A stretch of 20,902 nucleotides of DNA from Sphingopyxis sp. UBA6723 (GCF_002454115.1 NZ_DKIH01000003.1:67998-88899), one strand, 5' to 3'. Shown: positions 1 to 7,709, numbered from the stretch's first letter. Notes: generated from the sequence alone by a model not told the origin. Program-made: numbers and translations.

Positions 1-331
1 GGTCGATCCGAAAAGCCTGTATCAGGGCGTCGACCGCGTTTCGACGATCGCCAGCGAAAAGACCCGCGCGGTCAAGGTCGGTCTCGACAAGGACCGCATT
101 ACGCTGTCGGTGACGAGCCCCGAAAACGGCACCGCCGCGGAAGAGGTCGCGGCGGTTTATGACAGCGAAGCGATGGAAATCGGCTTTAACGCCCGCTACC
201 TCAGCGACATTCTGGGCCAGGTTGATGGCGATAGCGTCGAACTGCATCTGGCCGACGCCAACGCCCCGACGCTGATCCGCGAAAGCGAAAAAAGCCCTGC
301 GCTCTATGTATTGATGCCGATGCGGGTGTAG
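1..331 (+). CDS. dnaN: DNA polymerase III beta subunit (sliding clamp), C-terminal fragment
   Basis: This is the 3' end of a gene that begins before the window; the reading frame runs from base 2 to the TAG at 329-331 and gives about 109 residues. They correspond to the third domain of the beta clamp, the ring that tethers the replicative polymerase to DNA. The typical features are YQGVDRVSTIASEKTRAVK near the start, the segment NARYLSDIL, and the C-terminal ending ALYVLMPMRV; this tail forms part of the pocket that binds polymerase and clamp-loader peptides. The fragment is intact to its stop. Identification is firm from the C-terminal signature; whether the gene is next to dnaA or recF cannot be seen. 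Confidence 0.95.
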   Translation, partial: VDPKSLYQGVDRVSTIASEKTRAVKVGLDKDRITLSVTSPENGTAAEEVAAVYDSEAMEIGFNARYLSDILGQVDGDSVELHLADANAPTLIRESEKSPALYVLMPMRV

Positions 332-341
332 TCCGCCGCCG

Positions 342-363
342 CCTCCGATCTTTTTTTCGGAGG
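342..363 (+). terminator. Hairpin after dnaN, possible terminator
   Basis: CCTCCGA (342-348) and TCGGAGG (357-363) form a perfect 7-bp stem around an 8-nt loop, 11 bases after the dnaN stop. The T-run lies in the loop instead of after the stem, so it is not a textbook intrinsic terminator in either direction. Its position suggests a 3'-end or mRNA-stabilising structure for dnaN, separating it from the sigma-factor module. Confidence 0.4.
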
Positions 364-364
364 A

Positions 365-391
365 TGTCGAAATTGTCGCGGCACCGTCGTC
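365..391 (+). promoter_or_regulatory. Candidate ECF42-type promoter
   Basis: TGTCGA at 365-370 is followed after 17 nt by CGTC at 388-391. From memory, the motif reported for ECF42 sigma factors is TGTCGA at -35 and CGA/TC at -10, so both elements match at plausible spacing. It lies about 50 nt upstream of the membrane-protein gene at 444, which begins the module encoding such a sigma factor. CGTC also occurs at 385-388, so the -10 register is uncertain. Short GC-rich motifs like this can occur by chance. Confidence 0.4.
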
Positions 392-443
392 ATGGGGGTG
401 AAGGACGGCATGATGCAGTCCTTCGTCTTGATGGAGGACTGCC

Positions 444-887
444 ATGACAAATTTGGCCATTGCGTCGCCGCCGATCGTCCCGCTGCGGGTCGTGGCGGCT
501 GCCGGTGCCGCATGGAATGCGTTCGGTATCGTTCAGTTTGCCGTGCAATATCGGGCCAGCCCCGCGTCGCTGATGGCGCAGGGCATGACCGCGGCGCAGG
601 CCGATCTTTACGCCGGGCTGCCGACATGGATGACCGCCGCCTTTGCGGTCGCGGTGTTTGCGGGGACAGCGGCCTGCCTGTTGCTGGCGCTCAAACGGCC
701 GGTCGCCATGCCGCTGTTGGCGCTCTCTCTCGCAGCTTTTGTGCTGCTGGTCATCGGGGACATCTGGTTCGGCGTGTTTGCCGCCTTTGGCGCCCCGACC
801 ATTGCCATCGTCGGCTCGTCGGCCATGTTGATGCTCATCCTCACCCTGTGGGCGCGCCGCGCGCGCATCGCGGGCCACCTCGCCTGA
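444..887 (+). CDS. Four-helix integral membrane protein of unknown function
   Basis: A 147-residue protein with four predicted membrane helices at about residues 13-34, 62-83, 88-112 and 117-136, and a basic C-terminal tail (WARRARIAGHLA). The ATG at 444 has a strong ribosome site, GGAGG at 433-437, 6 nt upstream. The segments AAWNAFGIVQF and LYAGLPTWMTAAFAVAVFAG recall a family of small proteobacterial membrane proteins that are often loosely named 'sugar transporter'; I see no evidence for transport. It is followed 30 nt later by a DGPF-domain gene and then an ECF42-type sigma gene, all on the same strand, and a candidate ECF42 promoter lies just upstream. It is therefore probably part of that regulon. 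No catalytic motif is visible. Confidence 0.8.
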   Translation: MTNLAIASPPIVPLRVVAAAGAAWNAFGIVQFAVQYRASPASLMAQGMTAAQADLYAGLPTWMTAAFAVAVFAGTAACLLLALKRPVAMPLLALSLAAFVLLVIGDIWFGVFAAFGAPTIAIVGSSAMLMLILTLWARRARIAGHLA

Positions 888-917
888 CGGCGCGTGATGT
901 TTAAAAAGGAAATTCTC

Positions 918-1280
918 ATGCAATATATGCTGATTCTGAACGAAACCGCCGCCGATTTTGCTGATCGAAGCGATCCTGCGCGGGCCGACGATTATTGGGC
1001 GGGCTGGAATGCATTCATCGGCGCGATGTCGGCGGCCGGTATCGTCGTAAATGGTGACGGCCTGTTGCCGCCCGAAACGGCGACCACCGTGCGGATCCGC
1101 GATGGCGAGCAAATTGTCGAGGACGGCCCGTTCGCAGACAGCAAGGAACAGCTGGCGGGCTATTTCGTCATTGAGGTTGACGATCTTGATGCGGCACTCG
1201 CCTGGGCTGCGCAGGCGCCGTCGGCGGTGACTGCTTCGGTCGAAATCCGTCCGGTGATGCCGCCGCCGAACGCGGCATGA
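918..1280 (+). CDS. DGPF-domain (YCII-related) protein
   Basis: A 120-residue protein beginning MQYMLILNE, a typical start for the DGPF/YCII-related family. The ATG at 918 is chosen over an in-frame GTG at 894 because AAGGA (906-910) lies 7 nt upstream. The signature DGPF is present at residues 69-72, followed by ADSKEQLAGYF, and the fold should be a small ferredoxin-like alpha/beta domain of the dimeric barrel type. The biochemical role of these proteins is unknown. They are characteristically encoded beside ECF42 sigma factors, and here the gene overlaps the sigma gene by 4 nt (ATGA at 1277-1280), so translation is probably coupled. The association is well established for the family; the function is not. 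Confidence 0.93.
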   Translation: MQYMLILNETAADFADRSDPARADDYWAGWNAFIGAMSAAGIVVNGDGLLPPETATTVRIRDGEQIVEDGPFADSKEQLAGYFVIEVDDLDAALAWAAQAPSAVTASVEIRPVMPPPNAA

Positions 1281-2506
1281 GTGCAGCGGTTGCTGCGGTC
1301 GAACGCGCCGCGCGCGACGCCTATGGCCGACTGGTGGCCATATTGGCGTCGCGTTTTGGCGATATTGCCGGGGCGGAAGACGCGCTGTCGGATGCCTTGC
1401 TCGCAGCGTTACAACGCTGGCCGGAGCAAGGCATTCCGGCCAATCCCGTCGGCTGGTTGGTAACTGCGGCGCGCAACTATGCGATCGACCGCTACCGCCG
1501 CGACGGCCGTGCCGCCGGCTACGCCGAGGATCTGCGAATGCTGGAACAGGAAGTGACCGGAAAGTCGCAAGAATTCCCTGACGAGCGGCTCAAATTGCTG
1601 TTTGTCTGTGCGCATCCCGCGATCGACGCCGGGGTGCGAACGCCCTTGATGTTGCAGGCCGTTCTGGGTCTTGACGCGGCGCGTATCGCGCGGGCCTTTC
1701 TTGTCGCCCCGGCTACCATGAGTCAGCGGCTTGTTCGGGCAAAGACAAAGATCCGCGCGGCAGGCATCGCCTTTGCCGTGCCCGATCCGGAGCGGCTTGC
1801 CGAGCGTCTGCCGCCGGTGCTTGAAACGATTTACAGTGCCTTTGGGCTCGCTTGGGAAGATTTTTGGGTCGGCGCCACGCCCGCCGATGACCTTTCGGCA
1901 GAAGCGATATTCCTCGCCCGGCTGCTCGTCGATCTGTTGCCCGGCGAACCCGAAACCGAGGGACTGCTTGCGCTGATGCTGTTTTGCGAAGCCCGGCGAC
2001 CGGCGCGGCGCGACGCTGCTGGCCGGTTCGTCCCACTGGCAGACCAGAATGTGTCGTTGTGGTCAAAAGCGCTGATCGAGGCGGGCGATGCGCTGTTGAT
2101 CGCCGCGTCGCGTCACGCCCGGTTTGGGCGCTTTCAGTGCGAGGCCGCGATTCAATCCGCTCATAGTCAGCGGGCGTTCGGCCGCGCCGTGCCCACCGGC
2201 GCTATCGTTGGCTTGTACAACCTGCTCGTCGATCGTGCACCCAGCTTCGGTGCCAGCATTGGCCGCGTCGCGGCGCTGCTCGACGACGGGCAGGCCGAAG
2301 CGGCGGCGTCCGCGCTCGCTCGGCTGCCAAGCGAACGTCTGCGCACCCATCAACCCTATTGGGCGGCACATGCCGCCGTCATGCGGGCGCTGGGCAATCA
2401 CGAGGCAGCGCGGGCGAGCGCTGAGCAGGCAATAGGGCTGTCCGATGACCCGGCGGTGCGCGACCATCTGATCGCGCGTTTCCACCTTACGGATACAAGG
2501 GCTTAA
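1277..2506 (+). CDS. ECF42-type RNA polymerase sigma factor with C-terminal TPR-like extension
   Basis: A 409-residue sigma-70-family regulator, much longer than a normal ECF sigma (about 180-200). Region 2 covers about residues 10-80 (EDALSDALLAALQRWP, then NPVGWLVTAARNYAIDRYRR). The family signature DERLKLLFVCAHPAI is at 103-117, and region 4 with its helix-turn-helix at about 120-162 (FLVAPATMSQRLVRAKTKI). Residues 170-409 form a helical, alanine-rich TPR-like extension, the hallmark of the ECF42 group (COG4941). No anti-sigma gene is nearby, as is usual for this group, in which the extension is thought to modulate activity. The gene overlaps the DGPF gene upstream by 4 nt. Its last 20 nt overlap the 3' end of the convergent PQQ dehydrogenase gene. 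The inducing signal is unknown. Confidence 0.93.
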   Translation: MSAAVAAVERAARDAYGRLVAILASRFGDIAGAEDALSDALLAALQRWPEQGIPANPVGWLVTAARNYAIDRYRRDGRAAGYAEDLRMLEQEVTGKSQEFPDERLKLLFVCAHPAIDAGVRTPLMLQAVLGLDAARIARAFLVAPATMSQRLVRAKTKIRAAGIAFAVPDPERLAERLPPVLETIYSAFGLAWEDFWVGATPADDLSAEAIFLARLLVDLLPGEPETEGLLALMLFCEARRPARRDAAGRFVPLADQNVSLWSKALIEAGDALLIAASRHARFGRFQCEAAIQSAHSQRAFGRAVPTGAIVGLYNLLVDRAPSFGASIGRVAALLDDGQAEAAASALARLPSERLRTHQPYWAAHAAVMRALGNHEAARASAEQAIGLSDDPAVRDHLIARFHLTDTRA

Positions 2507-3842
2507 CCAGTCTTTGCACCCGCCAGATAACCCCGCCGCTATCGTCGGCGACCAGCGCGCTGCCGTCCTTTGCTACCTTTACATCGGCGGGGCGACCGCG
2601 GGCGGTTTTGTTATCGGACGCCAGAAAACGGTCGAGCAGGGTGACGGGCAGCGCATCGACCGGTTTGCCGTTGGCGCCGAACTTGACGAACACGACGCTG
2701 TATCCCGCGGCCGGTTCGCGGTTCCACGACCCGTGCAAAGCGATTAGCGCGCCGTTCGCCCAGCGCTCACCCAGGTCGAGACCCTGAGTGAAGGTCATGC
2801 CGAGCGGTGCGGTGTGGGCGCCCAGGCCATAGGCAGGACGCTTGACATATTGGCGGCGATCCTCAGCCTCGGGTTCAACGCGCGGATCGACGAAGCCACC
2901 CCAATAATACCAGGGCCAGCCGTAAAAATCGCCCTCGGTTACATCGGCCAGATAGTCGGGAACCAGATCGCTCCCCAGCATGTCGCGTTCGTTGACCACC
3001 GTCCACAGCCGGTCGCTGCCGGGATAAAAGCCCAGCCCGACGGGATTGCGGATGCCCGAGGCAAAGGTGCGGACATATTTCTGATCGGGACGCACTTCGA
3101 GCACGCTGGCGCGGCGAAATTCGCGGTTCATGCCCTTTTCGCCGATGTTGCTGTCGGCGCCGACGCCAATGTAAAGCCAGCCATTGGGTGCAGCGGCCAG
3201 ACTTTTAGTCCAATGACGGTTGGTGCCTTTTGCTGGCAGATCAACGATTTTCGCCGGTTTGCCGCTCATCTTTGTCTCGCCCGCCACATAGGGGAAGGCG
3301 AGCAGCGCATCGGTGTTGGCGACGTACAGCGTGTCACCGACCAGCGCCATGCCATAGGGTGAGTTGAGTCCGGTGATATAGGCGGTCTTGACCTCGGCCC
3401 GTCCGTCGCCGTCGGCGTCGCGGAGCAGGCTGATGCGATTGGCCGACACGCCCCCGGCGCCCGCCTTGCTCATCAGGCGGCCCATGATCTTGCCCTCGAT
3501 CCCCGACGTGTCGCGCGGCGGGCTTTGCGCTTCGGCGACCAGCACGTCGCCATTGGGCAGCACGAGCATGGTGCGAGGGTGATCCAGCCCCTCGGCAAAG
3601 CGGGCGACGGCCAGACCTTGTGCAGCGCGCGGCGCCTGACCCGCGGGCCACCCGGTGACTTCGGGCACGTTGATGGTCGGGAATGTCTCGGTCTTTTGCG
3701 ACGCCATTACCGGCACCCGGCCGCTGAGCTCAGCGGTAGAGAAGCGCGCCACGTCGGGCCTCGACATGATGTAAAGCGTCACGCCGCCGACGATGATCAG
3801 CAGCAACAGGGCGAGGGCGACATATTTCAGGATCTTGCGCAT
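2487..3842 (-). CDS. PQQ-dependent sugar (sorbosone-type) dehydrogenase, membrane anchored
   Basis: A 451-residue protein of the glucose/sorbosone dehydrogenase family, a six-bladed beta-propeller quinoprotein. Residues 7-27 form one uncleaved-looking membrane helix after a short basic start, so the propeller should face the periplasm. Visible features are a calcium-loop-like RDADGDGRAE (141-150), a likely catalytic His in NRHW (H210), and ASGIRNPVGLGF, whose Arg-Asn pair (R265-N266) matches the substrate/PQQ contact of soluble glucose dehydrogenase. TEGDFYGWPWYYWGG follows further on. The likely reaction is oxidation of a sugar or aldose with PQQ as cofactor; the substrate cannot be deduced, and no PQQ synthesis gene is in the window. 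AAGGG lies 3 nt before the ATG. The 3' end overlaps the sigma gene by 20 nt. Confidence 0.9.
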   Translation of the reverse strand: MRKILKYVALALLLLIIVGGVTLYIMSRPDVARFSTAELSGRVPVMASQKTETFPTINVPEVTGWPAGQAPRAAQGLAVARFAEGLDHPRTMLVLPNGDVLVAEAQSPPRDTSGIEGKIMGRLMSKAGAGGVSANRISLLRDADGDGRAEVKTAYITGLNSPYGMALVGDTLYVANTDALLAFPYVAGETKMSGKPAKIVDLPAKGTNRHWTKSLAAAPNGWLYIGVGADSNIGEKGMNREFRRASVLEVRPDQKYVRTFASGIRNPVGLGFYPGSDRLWTVVNERDMLGSDLVPDYLADVTEGDFYGWPWYYWGGFVDPRVEPEAEDRRQYVKRPAYGLGAHTAPLGMTFTQGLDLGERWANGALIALHGSWNREPAAGYSVVFVKFGANGKPVDALPVTLLDRFLASDNKTARGRPADVKVAKDGSALVADDSGGVIWRVQRLVKPLYP

Positions 3843-4024
3843 CGCCCTTATCTACACGGACGAAGCGCGGCGGCAAAGGGGCGAAACGCGCCTGCCGAAA
3901 TCGCGCTTGTGGTTAACGCCGCTAGGACCAGCATTAACCTTACCGGAATCTTCATCACGGTTGGGAACGGCGCGGTGAGGCGCGCGCTTTAGGACAGCGG
4001 CTCCAAGGCAAAGACGGGGATTCC
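3843..4024. other. Divergent intergenic region with a GGTTAA/TTAACC inverted repeat
   Basis: This 182-nt gap separates the divergent dehydrogenase gene and the small orphan gene, so it should carry both promoters. The only structure I can point to is GGTTAA at 3911-3916 and its inverse TTAACC at 3934-3939, separated by 17 nt in GC-rich DNA. It could be a dyad operator, but it is short. I cannot assign -35/-10 elements with confidence. Confidence 0.3.
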
Positions 4025-4240
4025 ATGCACCTGCCTGCACCATTTCTGACTGATCGCGCTGCGGTCGAGGACGCCCATGCGCTCATCCGGATGCATGGCG
4101 AGGAGGCGGGATTCGCCGCGGCTGCGCGCGCCGAACAATATCGGGTGTTGGGCAATCACGTCCATTTTGCGCGCTGGCGCCAGATCGAACGACTGATCAC
4201 CTATCTGGCGGCCGAGGATGTGCTAGACACGGTGCATTGA
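4025..4240 (+). CDS. Small conserved-looking hypothetical protein (71 aa)
   Basis: A 71-residue, mostly helical protein with no signal peptide or membrane segment. I do not recognise it with certainty. Its layout, a first helix ending in a His-Gly-Glu-Glu turn (IRMHGEEAGF), an alanine-rich stretch, and a helix with WRQIERLITYL, resembles small cytosolic proteins common in Sphingomonadales (for example the DUF6961 type), but the similarity is loose. GGGGA at 4017-4021 precedes the ATG by about 3 nt, a weak ribosome site. The gene stands alone, divergent from the PQQ dehydrogenase and convergent with argC (50-nt gap). Coding status is supported by the otherwise empty region and the helical amphipathic pattern, not by a known domain. 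Confidence 0.6.
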   Translation: MHLPAPFLTDRAAVEDAHALIRMHGEEAGFAAAARAEQYRVLGNHVHFARWRQIERLITYLAAEDVLDTVH

Positions 4241-4290
4241 ACGCACGACGGTCGCCCGTAATCAGCTTCGCCGGGATGACGAGTTGGGGG

Positions 4291-5217
4291 TTATAGTCGC
4301 AAGCCCGCCGTTTCGGGCAATCCCGCCATGATGTTGAGATTCTGCACACACGCACCGCTCGCGCCCTTGCCCAAATTGTCGAGCCGCGCGATCAGGCGCG
4401 CCTGACTGGCGTCGGCATTGCCGAACACGAACAGTTCGATCCGGTCGTCCCCCGCGTCCGAGGCGCGGAGCAGCATTTCGCCGTCCGTCGGCGCCTCGCC
4501 CATCACCACGACCGGGCTGGCGGCATAAAAATCGGCGAGCGCGGCGCGCAGCGCATCCGGCGAGCCAGCATGGGGCATCGCCGCCAGCGGCAGCTGGACA
4601 TCGACGACCATACCGCGATGCGCGGGGATGACCGACGGCGAGAACAGCGGTGCGATCGATAGACCGCAATGCGCTTGCATCTCCGGCACATGCTTGTGAC
4701 CTAGGCCCAAGCTATAGCCGCGCCAGGCAATGTCGCGGTCCTGCTCGAAGCGCCCGATCAGCGCCTTGCCGCCGCCCGAATAGCCGCTGACCGCGTTGCA
4801 CGCATAGGGCCAGTCGGCAGGGAGCAGCCCGGTGCGAACGAGTGGCGCGATCAGCGCGATAAAGCCGGTCGAATAGCAGCCGGGATTGCTGACCCGTGCC
4901 GCGCTGGCAACGGCGTCATGCCCGCTCACCTCGGGAAAGCCATAGACCCAGCCGGGCGCGACGCGATGCGCGGTCGACGCGTCGATGACGCGGGTGCGGT
5001 CATTGCCGATCATCGCCACCGCGTCGCGCGCGGCATCGTCGGGCAGGCAGAGGATGACGAAATCGGCGTCGTTTAGCGCCTCGCGCCGCGCGCCAGCATC
5101 CTTGCGCCGCGCGTCGTCGATCGCGAGCAGCGAAAACTCGCTCCGCCCCGCCAGCCGCTCGGCAATTTCCAGGCCCGTCGTTCCCGCCGCGCCGTCGATG
5201 AAGACCGTTTGTGTCAT
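4291..5217 (-). CDS. argC: N-acetyl-gamma-glutamyl-phosphate reductase, type 2
   Basis: A 308-residue enzyme that reduces N-acetylglutamyl-5-phosphate to the semialdehyde with NADPH, the third step of arginine synthesis in the cytoplasm. The N-terminal Rossmann motif is FIDGAAGTTGLEI (6-18). The catalytic Cys is C114 in SNPGCYSTGF, followed by AVSGYSGGGKALI, and the active-site His region is GLGHKHVPEM (H174/H176). The length of about 310 and the GAAGTTGLEI motif mark the shorter type 2 form; type 1 enzymes have about 345 residues. The start ATG lies only 3 nt after the stop of the NlpC/P60 gene upstream, so the two are very likely co-transcribed. No other arg gene is in the window, as is common where arginine genes are scattered. 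Confidence 0.95.
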   Translation of the reverse strand: MTQTVFIDGAAGTTGLEIAERLAGRSEFSLLAIDDARRKDAGARREALNDADFVILCLPDDAARDAVAMIGNDRTRVIDASTAHRVAPGWVYGFPEVSGHDAVASAARVSNPGCYSTGFIALIAPLVRTGLLPADWPYACNAVSGYSGGGKALIGRFEQDRDIAWRGYSLGLGHKHVPEMQAHCGLSIAPLFSPSVIPAHRGMVVDVQLPLAAMPHAGSPDALRAALADFYAASPVVVMGEAPTDGEMLLRASDAGDDRIELFVFGNADASQARLIARLDNLGKGASGACVQNLNIMAGLPETAGLRL

Positions 5218-5220
5218 GAT

Positions 5221-6165
5221 TTATCGCAGTCGTTTATATCCGCTCACCGGCGGATTATGATCCTTGGCGGCCGAACGCGCGATGACGTCGGCCAGCGGTT
5301 CTGTTTTCACTGCCATCCATCGTCGGCTGGCGTGGATGATGTTTTCGCCGTCCGCCATGATCCCGACATGGCCGGGGAAGAACACCAGATCGCCGCGTGC
5401 GAGCGCCGCCGGGTCGACATCTTTGTCCGCGCCCAAAGCCGCAAGTTGCAAATCGCTGTCGCGCGGCAACTGCACCCCGGCAGCGGCCCAGCTCAGCTGG
5501 ACTAGCCCCGAACAGTCGATGCCCTTCGACGTGCGGCCGCCCCACAAATAGGGGGTGCCGATCAGTTCCTCGGCGCGTCCGGCAGGGTCGGCATCTTCGC
5601 TGCCGACCTCGACCAGTGCGGCGAGCGGCAGATAGCCATGCGCGGTGGCGAGCCACTCGCCCTCGACCTCGCCCATCACCAGCGCGCCGCGCGGCAGGAC
5701 GGCGGGGCCGCCGCTCGCGGCATCGGGGGCATTATGCAGGATCGCTTCGATCATCTCGACGCGGTGCGTCGGCGCAATCGGGGCGGCGAGCGCATCGGCG
5801 GACAGATAGCCGACATAATGGTCGGCGAGGCAATATCCCCACGCCCAGCCGCCGGTCAAGTCGAGCAGCGCAAAGCCCTCGCCGAACAGCAATTCGCTCG
5901 TTTGCTCGGCGTCGAGTGATGGCGATCCGCGCAAAACAGCGGCGGGCAACACGCCGCTGCGCATCATCGGCGCGGCATAATGGGGGGCAAAATGCTGACC
6001 AGCCACGGCAATATCGGCCAGATCGGGGCGGATGGCGACGATGCGCGGGTCATAGCCCTGCGACGTGCCGGTCAGGCCAAAGCGGTCGCGGCCCGCGCCG
6101 ACGGCGCCGGGGCGGCCCATGCGGACGCGGTTGGCCGCTAAATTGTCGCCGCTTTGAGCTGTCAC
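5221..6165 (-). CDS. NlpC/P60 (C40) cell-wall peptidase with N-terminal SH3-like region
   Basis: A 314-residue protein if started at the GTG at 6165. The frame is open to a TTG at 6207, but the GTG has a GGGAC-type ribosome site about 7 nt upstream and starts at VTAQSGDNL. Residues 60-190 look like two bacterial SH3-type repeats (GWAWGYCLADHYVGYL, then EGEWLATAHGYLPL), which usually bind peptidoglycan. The C-terminal NlpC/P60 domain (about 195-312) has its complete catalytic set: C218 in GIDCSGL, H266 in PGHVGIM and H278 in IIHAS. Such enzymes cleave gamma-D-glutamyl-diamino acid bonds of murein peptides. No signal peptide is seen, so it may act on recycled cytoplasmic muropeptides, or export may use another route. 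It lies between an aminopeptidase gene and argC on the same strand. Confidence 0.88.
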   Translation of the reverse strand: MTAQSGDNLAANRVRMGRPGAVGAGRDRFGLTGTSQGYDPRIVAIRPDLADIAVAGQHFAPHYAAPMMRSGVLPAAVLRGSPSLDAEQTSELLFGEGFALLDLTGGWAWGYCLADHYVGYLSADALAAPIAPTHRVEMIEAILHNAPDAASGGPAVLPRGALVMGEVEGEWLATAHGYLPLAALVEVGSEDADPAGRAEELIGTPYLWGGRTSKGIDCSGLVQLSWAAAGVQLPRDSDLQLAALGADKDVDPAALARGDLVFFPGHVGIMADGENIIHASRRWMAVKTEPLADVIARSAAKDHNPPVSGYKRLR

Positions 6166-6250
6166 CTGTCGTCCCGTAAATAGCTGGTCCGCGCCCCCGG
6201 CGCACAATTGCGCGCCATTAGACCAGCCGGCCCCGCTTTATCAAGAAAGT

Positions 6251-7654
6251 TCAGATTTTCCCGCGCCGGTCGTAGCGCGTTTGCAGCATCGCCCATGCGG
6301 CGCGCAATCCCAGCGCCGCGCCGCCCTTGGGTCGTCCGGGCTTTGCCGACGGGCGCCAGGCAAAGGTGTCGAGATGCGCCCACGCCACACCTTCTGGCAC
6401 AAAGCGTTTGAGAAACAGCGCCGCGGTGATCGTCCCGGCGAAGGCCGAGCTGCCCGCGTTGCCCAGATCGGCGACGTCGGTTTCGAGCAAATCGGCATAG
6501 CCATCCCACAGCGGCATCCGCCACAGCGGATCGTCGCGGTCGATCCCCGCGCTCAGCATGGCTTCGGCGAGCGCATCGTCGTTGGTGAACAGCGGGGGCA
6601 GGTCGGGGCCCAGCGCAACGCGCGCGGCGCCGGTCAGCGTTGCAAAATCGAGGATGAGTTCGGGCTTGGCTTCGCCCGCCTTCGCCAGCGCATCGCCCAG
6701 CACCAGCCGACCCTCCGCGTCGGTGTTGCCGATCTCGACCGTCAGCCCGAGGCGGCTTTTCAGCACGTCGCCGGGACGAAACGCATCCGCCGAAATCGCA
6801 TTTTCCGCCGCCGCGACCAGACAGTGTAGTCGCACGGGCAGGCCGCTCGCCATCACCAGTTCGGCAAGCGCCAGCACATGTGCGGCGCCGCCCATGTCTT
6901 TCTTCATCAGGCGCATCCCCGACGCGGGTTTGATGTCGAGCCCGCCGCTGTCGAAGCTGATACCCTTGCCGACCAGCGCGACGCGCGGGTCGCTATCCTT
7001 GCCCCATTCGATCTCGATCAGGCGCGGGGCGTGATGCTTGGCCGCGGCGCGTCCGACGGCGTGGATCATCGGATAACCCTGTTCCAGTGCTTCGCCCTTG
7101 GTGACGGTCAGCTTGCCGCCATGCACCTTGGCGATCCGCTCGGCCGCCTTCTCGATTGCCGCCGGCCCCATGTCGGCGGCGGGGGTGTTGACCATGTCGC
7201 GGACGAGCGCGGTCGCGCGCACCTCTGCCACCATCGGCGCGATCGGGCCGACATCGGTGGTCAGCAGCACGCGCGGCCCCTTGGTCTCGACCTTCGATCG
7301 GTAAGCATCGAACCGATATTGCGCGCTCATCCAGCCGAACAGGGCTTTGCCCGGCTGCTGCCCTTCGAGCCGATAGCGTCCGGCGGGCAGAATCTGCCCC
7401 AGCTTGGCGAGACACCACGCCGACAGGCTGTCGACTTTGGCTACGGTGGTTACGACGGCCCATTTGTCCGGGTCGTCACCCGGCAGGATTGCGTGGACAT
7501 AGGCGTCGGGCTTGAACCCCACCGCGGCAAGGTGCGCACGCTCGCGGGCGCTGCGGCCCTTCAGCCATTCGTCATAGCCCTTTTTATCGACGAGGTGGAT
7601 CGGGCGGGCGTCCTGCCCCTTGTCGGGCTGGATCAGATCGGAATAGTCGGTCAT
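6251..7654 (-). CDS. Leucyl aminopeptidase family M17 protein
   Basis: A 467-residue cytosolic metallo-aminopeptidase of the PepA/LAP type that removes N-terminal residues from peptides. The M17 metal ligands are all present at E. coli PepA spacing: K230 and D235 in GKGISFDSGG, D253 in KKDMGG, and D312 and E314 in the family signature NTDAEGRLVLGDAL. K242 and R316 fit the catalytic pair. The N-terminal domain (1-150) is divergent, as in the shorter alphaproteobacterial branch, so the exact substrate preference is uncertain. The ATG at 7654 is divergent from the lipoprotein gene at 7710, with 55 nt between the starts. Downstream, an 85-nt gap leads to the NlpC/P60 gene, then argC; a cluster for peptide turnover is likely. 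Confidence 0.94.
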   Translation of the reverse strand: MTDYSDLIQPDKGQDARPIHLVDKKGYDEWLKGRSARERAHLAAVGFKPDAYVHAILPGDDPDKWAVVTTVAKVDSLSAWCLAKLGQILPAGRYRLEGQQPGKALFGWMSAQYRFDAYRSKVETKGPRVLLTTDVGPIAPMVAEVRATALVRDMVNTPAADMGPAAIEKAAERIAKVHGGKLTVTKGEALEQGYPMIHAVGRAAAKHHAPRLIEIEWGKDSDPRVALVGKGISFDSGGLDIKPASGMRLMKKDMGGAAHVLALAELVMASGLPVRLHCLVAAAENAISADAFRPGDVLKSRLGLTVEIGNTDAEGRLVLGDALAKAGEAKPELILDFATLTGAARVALGPDLPPLFTNDDALAEAMLSAGIDRDDPLWRMPLWDGYADLLETDVADLGNAGSSAFAGTITAALFLKRFVPEGVAWAHLDTFAWRPSAKPGRPKGGAALGLRAAWAMLQTRYDRRGKI

Positions 7655-7709
7655 GCCGATGGTGCTAGGCCGCCATGGATATTTTGTCGATTCCCGGCGT
7701 TATGCTGTG

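Noticed and set aside
3913..3937. CtrA binding site
   Set aside because: The two TTAA elements are separated by 17 nt, not 7, so the full consensus is not met.
4263..4280. Remnant of a REP-like repeat (CTTCGCCGGGATGACGA)
   Set aside because: It resembles one end of the GTCATCCCGGCGAAG type, but no second arm is found nearby, so I do not annotate it.
6166..6207. TTG start extending the NlpC/P60 protein by 14 residues
   Set aside because: TTG without a clear ribosome site; the GTG at 6165 has a purine-rich site at better spacing. The ATG at 6120 is another, less favoured option.
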